DNA of 5,143 nucleotides from Nanobdellota archaeon (GTDB taxonomy: Archaea > Nanobdellota > Nanobdellia > Woesearchaeales > GW2011-AR9). The DNA is taken from contig JAUYPT010000116.1 in the NCBI GenBank assembly GCA_030695685.1, forward strand, positions 1 to 5,143. The letters run 5' to 3'. The translations under genes were made by a program, and so were the position numbers. Positions 1 to 5,143 of this stretch are shown piece after piece; the stretch's first letter is position 1; every line of letters starts with the position of its first letter. The notes under the pieces were generated by a model, which did not search any database, was not told the DNA's origin, and saw only the letters and a program-made list of their open reading frames with translations.

Positions 1-47
1 CTGCTGCGATTGGGATTTTTTACTTCTGGATTTTTGAGAGAGGATTC

Positions 48-815
48 TTAATGAATATTCAACACTTTCCGCAAACCCATGCTAAAGACAATCGAGAGAA
101 TAATATACAACCCCAGCCATCCTGGCTGCCAATTAAAGAGAGGAACTGTAAAATCACCCAGCGGTTTTAGCTTATTGTGATTAATCTGAATCTGTTTAAT
201 GTCAGAATTTTCATACGTCGAAACTGGCGGTTCATACTTTAATTCCGTTGTAATGAGCACTTTCTTTGTCTGCTGATCTGCTTTTGTTTTTACTGTCAGG
301 AAATGTTCTCCTGCAGTACTTTTTACATTCCAGGTTACAGCGCCGTTGGCAATAGTTTGAATTTGATCATTTACAATCGTTGTTTCTTCTTCCACCAGCA
401 GTTCTACATCGCCGGTAATCCCCTCAGCAAACTGCGCAGTAAGGCTATAACGTTCATCCGGAAAAATAGGCTCATACATTAAATGCGCGGACATCCAGCC
501 GAAAATTAATAAAATAGGCAGCATGGTGAATAATGTCGGCTTAAAAGAATGTTTCATGTATTCCATGTTTTTACTCATTGCTTCTTTCTGCACCCGCATC
601 ATTTCATCAGGATTAGACTTTAATTCTTTCATCTTTTTCTGATACTCTTTCTGCTCTTCTTTCAAACGCTTCATTTCTGTTTGATTGGTCAAATATTTAT
701 AGGCTAACGTAATCAAGAGGGAAATAGTAAATGCTAAAATAATAATTCCAAGGATAGGGCTAATATTTAGTAAAGGCTGTACTACAGGATTTAAGACAGG
801 ATCTAAAATGACCAT
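48..815 (-). CDS. EMC3/TMCO1-family (DUF106) Oxa1-superfamily membrane insertase
   Basis: A 255-residue membrane protein of the archaeal DUF106 family, homologous to eukaryotic EMC3 and TMCO1 and distantly to YidC/Oxa1. The family is thought to help insert membrane proteins beside the Sec translocon. The sequence shows TM1 at about residues 18-42, a charged coiled coil at about 46-85 (cytosolic), the family-typical segment SFKPTLFTMLPI leading into TM2 at about 92-114, and TM3 at about 232-250 before a short basic tail. This matches the N-out, C-in three-helix core of archaeal Ylp1. Between TM2 and TM3 (about 117-225) lies an extra, strand-rich, Ig-like-looking segment without cysteines, which would face outside; simple family members lack it. 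The ATG at 815 has no Shine-Dalgarno sequence and follows the upstream gene by 42 nt, with a TATA-like box in between. The family call is firm; the role is from family knowledge and the fold of the extra domain is inferred. Confidence 0.88.
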   Translation of the reverse strand: MVILDPVLNPVVQPLLNISPILGIIILAFTISLLITLAYKYLTNQTEMKRLKEEQKEYQKKMKELKSNPDEMMRVQKEAMSKNMEYMKHSFKPTLFTMLPILLIFGWMSAHLMYEPIFPDERYSLTAQFAEGITGDVELLVEEETTIVNDQIQTIANGAVTWNVKSTAGEHFLTVKTKADQQTKKVLITTELKYEPPVSTYENSDIKQIQINHNKLKPLGDFTVPLFNWQPGWLGLYIILSIVFSMGLRKVLNIH

Positions 816-841
816 ATTAACACTAAAAAGTATGAAGATTA

Positions 842-849
842 TTTATAAA
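842..849 (-). promoter_or_regulatory. Possible archaeal TATA box ahead of EMC3
   Basis: The minus strand reads TTTATAAA in the 42-nt gap between the exported-protein gene and the EMC3 gene. Its centre lies about 30 nt before the ATG at 815. The usual archaeal spacing would place transcription start near 820, giving a nearly leaderless mRNA, which agrees with the absence of a Shine-Dalgarno sequence. The upstream CAACAG is only a weak BRE-like match. The region is A+T rich, so a chance match is quite possible. Confidence 0.35.
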
Positions 850-857
850 TCTGTTGG

Positions 858-1661
858 TCATTCTTTCCGCTCCAACGTCAGCGTTCCAAATGTTGTTTCG
901 ATCTCCGCATACTCCATAAAATGAGGATGTTCCTTGCGCAAACCCAGGCGGATGGCAATGTTCTTTTCTCCCAGCAACTGATCAATATTTCGTACGTTGT
1001 ATAAAACTAAGGGAATTGTGGAATGATCTCGGGTAATAATTTTTTCTTCCATTTTTTCTAACGACACCTTCTCTTCCTGTCGTCCATACACCGCAGGCCA
1101 TTCCCATTTTGCATCCACTATTTTTTCAAGATTGGGAGCATGGATTACTGCTGCCAGTACTGCAAACAGGTCAGGAACATTCCCACTAGGCGTATCACCG
1201 CAGGAAACAGCAAACAATTTGCCATCATCCCATTTCTTACATTCTTTTTGCCGGTTCTGAAAAAGCAGCCCAAATTTTAACTGTTCGATGATTGTATTGC
1301 GCCCCTGCGTGTCAGGAATATTCTCTTTCAATTCATAGAAATACCGTGAAAGAGCAAAATTGCCATCGTTATAATCATTGGTAGACCGGATACTGGTAAT
1401 ATTGACGCCGGTAATACTCTTAACAAGTTTGCTGTCCGTCTTAACTTCAAAATGACTTTTTAAAATAGGCACTCCTTTGGAAGGGAGATCATAGCGATAT
1501 TCCCAGACAACAGAACCTACATCAGGCTTAAACATAAATTCCGGGCCGTGAAGAGTATACTCAAAATGATGTTCCTTTCCTGGAGGAATAGTAGTATTAC
1601 CAGAAGGTACAGCACTATAGAACAATAATGCACATAAACTTGTTGTTACTGCCTTCCACAT
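858..1661 (-). CDS. Predicted exported protein of unknown function between secY and EMC3
   Basis: I do not recognise this 267-residue protein. The N-terminus looks like a Sec signal peptide or membrane anchor: Met-Trp-Lys, a hydrophobic stretch at about residues 5-18, then VPSGNTT. The rest is soluble and strand-rich. Two cysteines (about 141 and 154) could form a disulfide outside the cell, and there are two possible N-glycosylation sequons (NTT near 22, NIT near 87). The C-terminal pattern AEIETTFGTLTLE recalls the end of DUF3108-type beta-barrel periplasmic proteins, but that is only a weak resemblance. I chose the ATG at 1661 because GGTG at 1670-1673 lies 8 nt before it. An in-frame GTG at 1670, 6 nt after the secY stop, would add three residues. 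Its place between the translocon and an insertase suggests an export-linked role, or simply a client protein; the sequence does not decide which. Confidence 0.72.
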   Translation of the reverse strand: MWKAVTTSLCALLFYSAVPSGNTTIPPGKEHHFEYTLHGPEFMFKPDVGSVVWEYRYDLPSKGVPILKSHFEVKTDSKLVKSITGVNITSIRSTNDYNDGNFALSRYFYELKENIPDTQGRNTIIEQLKFGLLFQNRQKECKKWDDGKLFAVSCGDTPSGNVPDLFAVLAAVIHAPNLEKIVDAKWEWPAVYGRQEEKVSLEKMEEKIITRDHSTIPLVLYNVRNIDQLLGEKNIAIRLGLRKEHPHFMEYAEIETTFGTLTLERKE

Positions 1662-1676
1662 TCCTTCCACACCGGA

Positions 1677-3065
1677 TTATTCCATAAATTTTCTCATTGC
1701 CGGATGTACATCCATCAGATGCTGTTTGGCAATTTCTTCATAGAGCTTATAGACAATCATGACGGCAAGCAGTATTCCTGTTCCTCTCGATAATGCTCCA
1801 GTTAAATCAGCTACCGAAGCCAATAACCCGATAGCAGCACCGCCGACAATCGTCAACGGCCAAATATACCTATTCAGAATCAATTCTAAAACCCGTTCAT
1901 CCCGCCGAAAACCGGGAATCTGCAGTCCTGAGGAGAGGATTTGCCGTGCCTGGCTTTTGGCATCCATATTCGCTGTCTGCACCCAAAAGATACTAAAGAT
2001 AACAGCACCAATGATCATCATCGATGTATAGATTACCGCCTGGCCAAACTGAGCCAGGGAAAAACTCCCTTGAATAATGCTCTGGACAACATCCGGCGGC
2101 TGAATCCAATAGACTAAACCGCTTGCCGGAACATTACCAGAAAATGTTCCTAAGATAGGATGACCCCAACGCTCCAATAAACTGGCAAAAAGCTGAATAT
2201 TAGCCATTAATGCTGCTACCAGAATAACAGGGATATTGGAAGTATAGAAAAAATTAAGAGGCCAGCGCATGCCATAGCCGCGAACTTTGCCAAAGGATAA
2301 TGGAATTTCCACTTTCATCGCCTGGCCATAAACACAAATCGCAAAGACAATAATGGTAGATATCACTGCCGCTAACTGTAAAGTTGCTGTTGTGACATCC
2401 CCAGCAGATAAGGAGACAAAAAATGCCGGAATAGCACCGGCAGGAATATCAGGATTCGTCGGCGAAGGCAAAAAGTTAAATGCCCGGATGAAGATCTGCT
2501 GTGCTACTCCCCCTGCAATAAAAAGTGAAATGCCCGAACCGAAACCCCATTTGGAAATAACTTCATCCATAAACATAATTAAGATGCCGCCTAAAATAAG
2601 CTGTAAAATTAAGATTAACTCCATCTGAAAAAAGAGTGGCGTGCCAGCTAATGCTGGCGACGGTGCTAAGCCGCCCATAAAAACATAAATTGCCCCTTCA
2701 AAGATGATAAAGAAAATAGAAAGGATTTTCTGCAATCCTTGAAATCGCTTCCTGCCTTCAGGAGATGTGAGATCAAACTTTAAAATGCCTGTTCCGGAAA
2801 GCAATTGCAACACAATTGATGCGGTTACGATAGGCCCAATTCCTAACGAAATAATACTGCCAAAAGAAGCCCCTAAAATGATTGATAAAAATTCAAACTG
2901 CTGCAGGGCATTATCACCTAATCCAAACAAAGGAATAAACCCCATCACAAAAAAAAGAACCAGCGTCAGCAAAGTCCATTTTATCTTTTCCTTGAACGGA
3001 AGCTTCTTTTGCAATGGTCCTTTGACCTCAGGGAGGTTGGAAAGGATGGTGTCAAGTAAACTCAT
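1677..3065 (-). CDS. secY: Protein translocase subunit SecY (archaeal Sec61 alpha)
   Basis: A complete 462-residue SecY, the channel subunit that moves proteins across or into the cytoplasmic membrane together with SecE and Sec61 beta. It has the amphipathic N-terminus (LPEVKGP, then FKEKIKW leading to TM1), a plug region at about 57-70, the TM2b signature SLGIGPIVTASIVLQLL (73-89), FQGLQKILSI before TM3, DEVISKWGFGSGISLFIAGG in TM4/5 (167-186), the cytosolic loop MKVEIPLSFGKVRG (250-263), SNIPVIL in TM7 and GTGILLAVMIVYKLYE in TM10. By motif alignment with Methanocaldococcus SecY, recalled from memory, the hydrophobic pore ring is I76, V80, I179, I183, I281 and L433, all conserved. The length is slightly above the 436 residues of that protein. 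The gene starts at ATG 3065, 11 nt after the uL15 stop. That gap ends in CCCC and has no Shine-Dalgarno sequence, so coupling to uL15 translation is likely. Confidence 0.98.
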   Translation of the reverse strand: MSLLDTILSNLPEVKGPLQKKLPFKEKIKWTLLTLVLFFVMGFIPLFGLGDNALQQFEFLSIILGASFGSIISLGIGPIVTASIVLQLLSGTGILKFDLTSPEGRKRFQGLQKILSIFFIIFEGAIYVFMGGLAPSPALAGTPLFFQMELILILQLILGGILIMFMDEVISKWGFGSGISLFIAGGVAQQIFIRAFNFLPSPTNPDIPAGAIPAFFVSLSAGDVTTATLQLAAVISTIIVFAICVYGQAMKVEIPLSFGKVRGYGMRWPLNFFYTSNIPVILVAALMANIQLFASLLERWGHPILGTFSGNVPASGLVYWIQPPDVVQSIIQGSFSLAQFGQAVIYTSMMIIGAVIFSIFWVQTANMDAKSQARQILSSGLQIPGFRRDERVLELILNRYIWPLTIVGGAAIGLLASVADLTGALSRGTGILLAVMIVYKLYEEIAKQHLMDVHPAMRKFME

Positions 3066-3076
3066 GGGGAAATATT

Positions 3077-3547
3077 TTATGCTGCTGCGCCGGCGCTGCT
3101 TTTTTCCGGAGCGGCAATATTGCCGCCGGCAGCTTTTACTTTCTCTTCTGCACTGGGACTATAGTGAGCAACATGTAGTTTTAATTTTACGGAAACAGTT
3201 CCGGTACCAAGTAATTTTGAATATCCTAATTTTGTCAAATCAATGGTATAAAAATGACCTTCTTTCACAGCTTTCCCGGATTCTACCCACTGTGCCAGCC
3301 GCTGATCTGTAAAGTAGCCTACATTGATGATGTGACTCAATTTTTGATGTAAATTATGAGTTCGTCGCGGAGTAAACCCACGGCTGCCTAATACAATACC
3401 ATATTTTTTATGCCCGGCACGCTTACCGCTGCCAGCCCGCCCTCGTCCGCCTCTGCTACCAGCACCACGGCGTTTCTTATGATGGCCGCAGCCGTGGCTT
3501 GTATGACCTCGGTACTTGGTTACTTTCTTGCGTTTGTTGGTTACCAT
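3077..3547 (-). CDS. rplO: Large-subunit ribosomal protein uL15 (L15p, eukaryotic L27a)
   Basis: A complete 156-residue archaeal uL15, a protein of the large ribosomal subunit that threads a basic glycine-rich N-terminus into 23S rRNA. The sequence shows the basic start VTNKRKKVTKYRG, the family-typical HTSHGCGHHKKRRGAGSRGG followed by RGRAGSGKR (about 15-43), and the C-terminal uL15 signature KLLGTGTVSVKLKL followed by a helix ending in AGGNI (111-144). It ends in a short Ala-rich tail. Normally it directly follows uL30; here two unfamiliar small genes intervene and its ATG comes 2 nt after the TGA of the nearer one. GGAG lies about 19 nt upstream of the ATG, too far to be a normal Shine-Dalgarno site, so re-initiation after the preceding gene is plausible. 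The gene is about 48% G+C by hand count. Confidence 0.97.
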   Translation of the reverse strand: MVTNKRKKVTKYRGHTSHGCGHHKKRRGAGSRGGRGRAGSGKRAGHKKYGIVLGSRGFTPRRTHNLHQKLSHIINVGYFTDQRLAQWVESGKAVKEGHFYTIDLTKLGYSKLLGTGTVSVKLKLHVAHYSPSAEEKVKAAGGNIAAPEKSSAGAAA

Positions 3548-3549
3548 GT

Positions 3550-3804
3550 TCAGTAAATGATATAATCTCCTTTTGCATCAAACATTGTTTCGTTTAAATT
3601 AATATTGTTGCCATTTTTAATAATATGAATTCCTTCAAAATTATCGTTATCGAGCATGGCATTAACTGCATCGTTCCAATAAACTAACTGAGAGTCATAA
3701 TTTTGAGAGCTGAGTTTCCCTATTATTAATCTTGCAAACGTCTCTGCAATTAAATCATTAGTAGGTACACTTTTCAAATAATCCAGTATTGTTTTGTTAC
3801 TCAT
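3550..3804 (-). CDS. Small acidic protein of unknown function, second of a tandem paralogous pair
   Basis: An 84-residue protein I do not recognise, lying immediately before uL15. It has no signal peptide, no membrane segment and no cysteine. The net charge is about -5, so it does not look like a normal basic ribosomal protein. The central segment SSQNYD...MLDNDNFEGI (32-59) matches the upstream neighbour at 14 of 28 positions without a gap, and both end in a similar NGN...YII stretch, so the two are paralogues. I chose ATG 3804: it begins 1 nt after the neighbour's TAA. An in-frame GTG at 3813 would add three residues and overlap that gene by 8 nt. No Shine-Dalgarno sequence is visible. The TGA stop is 2 nt before the uL15 ATG. 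G+C is about 29% by hand count, much lower than uL15, suggesting a foreign origin. The function is unknown. Confidence 0.75.
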   Translation of the reverse strand: MSNKTILDYLKSVPTNDLIAETFARLIIGKLSSQNYDSQLVYWNDAVNAMLDNDNFEGIHIIKNGNNINLNETMFDAKGDYIIY

Positions 3805-3805
3805 T

Positions 3806-4090
3806 TTAATCACATTTAATTATATAATTTTTAAATCCAAAATGACCACCAGGTGCAATCAAATTTCCGTTACTAATAAACCTATACCAATCACTACCAA
3901 GAGGAAAATTATTCAATGTAATCCCTTCAAAGTCATCGCCATCAAGCATCTGTTCAACCTGCTCCAGGGAATAGTGAGCTGAAGGGTCACAATTGTTGGA
4001 ACTGACATTTGTAAAGATGTCAGGAGTGCCGCATCTATAACCCCCATAAAAATACTTGTTTATGAAATCATCAAGTTCGTAGGCCGTCAT
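3806..4090 (-). CDS. Small acidic protein of unknown function, first of a tandem paralogous pair
   Basis: A 94-residue protein I do not recognise, between uL30 and the second small gene. It begins with a short amphipathic segment (AYELDDFINKYF), then an aromatic, Gly- and Cys-containing stretch, then the shared motif MLDGDDFEGI (48-57), then an aromatic C-terminal part (SDWYRFISNGN, GGHFGFKNYII). Cysteines are at 20, 34 and 93; the paralogue has none. The net charge is about -8 and there is no membrane segment. Relative to its paralogue it has roughly 10 extra residues after the shared motif. The ATG lies 1 nt after the uL30 TAA, and GAGG about 11 nt upstream (inside the end of uL30) is the clearest Shine-Dalgarno-like site in this operon. 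G+C is about 37%. Placement and coding quality make it a real gene; the function cannot be named. Confidence 0.77.
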   Translation of the reverse strand: MTAYELDDFINKYFYGGYRCGTPDIFTNVSSNNCDPSAHYSLEQVEQMLDGDDFEGITLNNFPLGSDWYRFISNGNLIAPGGHFGFKNYIIKCD

Positions 4091-4091
4091 C

Positions 4092-4721
4092 TTACAACAT
4101 CCTCAGGATCAAATCATTCATCTCTGTCCCTCGATAACCAAGAGCGCCGCTGGCTTTAAATTGTATTTTGATGCCTTTCCACTCAAATCCTTTCCGCGGC
4201 GGACTTAACCTAAAATAAGGCTTGTACTTCTTTCCATTCTGATCTAATACTTTATATTGATATTTGCCTTTGGAATCAGTCAAGCGCCCCTGGTATTCTA
4301 ATCCTCGCTTCTGGATTAATTGAGCAAAGAGATCATCACTCACTTCTCCCCAGGTAATATAATCTTTTACTTTATTAAACATTCCCCGGTTGACAGGATT
4401 ATCAACAACGACAACGCAATGATTTTTACGCTGTAAGAGCAGCATTGCTAACGTATCTTTAATAGGTTGGGGTGTTTTTACCATTCCCCTAACTAAGATT
4501 GCCGCTATTTTTTTTCCTGTTAACTGCCCTGTATTTTTGACAGTGCTATCTTTTCCTGTTTCAGAAAGCGGCATTTTTGGTGATGCCGTTTTAGAAGACG
4601 GAGAACTTTCGTGAGGAGAATGCGGTTTTAATCGAGAAGCAACTTCCTGCTGTTCTGCAGCCCGCTGTCTCATTAAAACGGATTTGCTCTTCTGCTCCAG
4701 GGTAAAATCTGCTGTTTTCAT
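4092..4721 (-). CDS. rpmD: Large-subunit ribosomal protein uL30 (L30p, eukaryotic L7) with an N-terminal extension
   Basis: A 209-residue protein whose residues 71-209 are an archaeal uL30. The core opens with KIAAILVRGMVKTPQPIKDT, followed by LLLQRKNHCVVVVDNP and NRGMFNKVKDYITWGEV (the strongest family signature), and closes with YFRLSPPRKGFEWKG and ASGALGYRGTEMNDLILRML. The archaeal C-terminal segment is present but short, with the region around 143-168 replaced by a basic linker. Residues 1-69 are an extension rich in Ser, Pro, Lys and Glu that looks disordered; archaeal uL30 proteins are usually about 150-160 residues. Translation from Met50 (ATG at 4574) would give a normal length of 160, but the ATG at 4721 lies 8 nt after the uS5 stop, as expected in this operon, so I keep it. 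Neither start has a Shine-Dalgarno sequence. The identity is firm; the start is moderately sure. Confidence 0.93.
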   Translation of the reverse strand: MKTADFTLEQKSKSVLMRQRAAEQQEVASRLKPHSPHESSPSSKTASPKMPLSETGKDSTVKNTGQLTGKKIAAILVRGMVKTPQPIKDTLAMLLLQRKNHCVVVVDNPVNRGMFNKVKDYITWGEVSDDLFAQLIQKRGLEYQGRLTDSKGKYQYKVLDQNGKKYKPYFRLSPPRKGFEWKGIKIQFKASGALGYRGTEMNDLILRML

Positions 4722-4729
4722 TGTTTTAA

Positions 4730-5143
4730 TTACGGTGTTTTAACAACCTCAACTTTAGTAGTAATAGGTTCTTCCGCATTCTTTAATGTGCCTTCAACAA
4801 TCGCCAAATTCTCAATATCTTTCGGCTGCACCTTAACTTCGGATAACTTTCGCAGCGCATCAATCAGAGCGCCAATAAGATTTAATTTTGTTTTCGTCTG
4901 TCCTGACGTTTTTGACCAAATATCCTTGACTCCCGCTAGCGTTAATATTTTAGCACATTCTTTCTCTATGCACAAGCCTTTACCTCGCGGTGCTGGTATC
5001 AATCGTAGTCGTGTAGATCCACATTTTCCTTCCACTTCAAAAGGAATGGAATTTGGTTCCCTCGATCCGGATTCCCAACTGCCGCTGCCACGGCGTATTC
5101 TCATTAAGTTTAAGCGAGCTTTTCGCCGAGCTTTGTCTCGTGC
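4730..5143 (-). CDS. rpsE: Small-subunit ribosomal protein uS5 (S5p, eukaryotic S2), C-terminal part only
   Basis: The last 137 residues of uS5, a 30S protein at the mRNA entry and decoding region. The frame stays open to the window edge, adding ARDKARRKARLNL before the internal Met at 5104, so that Met is not the start; the N-terminal S5 RNA-binding domain lies outside. Visible are the linker MRIRRGSGSWESGS, SIPFEVEGKCGSTRLRLIPAPRGKGL (the S5 C-terminal domain core), AGVKDIWSKTSGQTKTKLNL, and a C-terminal tail of about 45 residues ending in KVEVVKTP. Archaeal uS5 usually reads GCGSWECxC in the linker; here all three cysteines are serine. The gene leads the block, with uL30 starting 8 nt after its TAA. 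Confidence 0.96.
   Translation of the reverse strand, partial: ARDKARRKARLNLMRIRRGSGSWESGSREPNSIPFEVEGKCGSTRLRLIPAPRGKGLCIEKECAKILTLAGVKDIWSKTSGQTKTKLNLIGALIDALRKLSEVKVQPKDIENLAIVEGTLKNAEEPITTKVEVVKTP

Noticed and set aside
1623..1646. Possible lipoprotein lipobox (TSLC) in the signal region of the exported protein
   Set aside because: The residue before the cysteine is Leu rather than Gly, Ala or Ser, and the cysteine falls in the middle of the hydrophobic stretch.
1759..2031. Plus-strand open frame of 90 codons inside secY
   Set aside because: It is antisense to the conserved C-terminal half of SecY, has no recognisable domain or plausible start context, and is a shadow of the real gene.
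2353..2628. Plus-strand open frame of 91 codons inside secY
   Set aside because: It lies wholly antisense to conserved SecY membrane segments and its translation is low in structure-forming pattern.
2767..3312. Plus-strand open frame of 181 codons across the secY-uL15 junction
   Set aside because: It spans antisense to two highly conserved genes, and its translation changes character at the gene boundary, as expected for a shadow frame.
3819..3828. TATA-like TTATATAA on the minus strand ahead of the second inserted gene
   Set aside because: It encodes the conserved NYII end of the first small protein, and a start site 25 nt downstream would fall inside the next gene, past its ATG.
3928..3949. 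EF-hand-like DGDDFEG in the first inserted protein
   Set aside because: The spacing of acidic residues does not fit a 12-residue EF-hand loop, and the paralogue has Asn at two of the positions.
3794..3982. Plus-strand open frame of 62 codons over the inserted small genes
   Set aside because: It is antisense to both paralogues, whose shared protein motif proves the minus-strand reading.
3550..4090. Toxin-antitoxin or transposon origin for the inserted pair
   Set aside because: The two proteins are paralogues rather than a toxin plus antitoxin, and no inverted repeats, target-site duplications or transposase remnants are visible at the junctions.

Overview
This window is the downstream end of an archaeal ribosomal-protein/Sec operon, and every gene I accept lies on the minus strand. 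Read in the direction of transcription (right to left) the order is: the C-terminal part of ribosomal protein uS5, uL30, two small genes I do not recognise, uL15, SecY, a predicted exported protein of unknown function, and an EMC3/TMCO1 (DUF106) Oxa1-superfamily membrane insertase. uS5, uL30, uL15, SecY and EMC3 in that order is the usual archaeal arrangement. The protein sequences are also archaeal in type: uL30 carries the archaeal/eukaryotic C-terminal region, and SecY aligns throughout with the Methanocaldococcus protein as I remember it. The phylum cannot be fixed from this window. The longer-than-usual DUF106 protein and the near absence of Shine-Dalgarno sequences would fit a DPANN archaeon such as a Woesearchaeota-like lineage, but that is a guess.

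Right part (about 4092-5143): uS5 runs off the right edge and is followed after 8 nt by uL30. The uL30 gene has a disordered, Ser/Pro/Lys-rich N-terminal extension of about 70 residues ahead of a normal core. The uS5 fragment has serines at three positions where archaeal uS5 normally has cysteines.

Middle (3550-4090): this is the unusual part. Two small acidic proteins of 94 and about 84 residues sit exactly between uL30 and uL15, where these genes are normally adjacent. The two proteins are related: 14 of 28 residues are identical without gaps across their central segment, including a shared MLDxDxFEGI motif. They are joined to each other and to the ribosomal genes by only 1-2 nt. The second gene is about 29% G+C by hand count, against about 48% for uL15 and 41% for uL30. 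This looks like an acquired and duplicated gene pair that has been built into an essential operon.

Left part (48-3547): uL15 and SecY are conventional. SecY is followed by a predicted secreted protein of 267 residues and then by EMC3, which carries an extra beta-rich domain of about 100 residues outside the membrane. The left half is therefore a small protein-export module: a translocon (SecY), a second insertase (EMC3), and an exported protein between them that may be a Sec client or an accessory factor. A TATA-like sequence just ahead of EMC3 may give it its own nearly leaderless transcript. No RNA genes, CRISPR arrays, insertion sequences or intergenic gaps over 50 nt are present.
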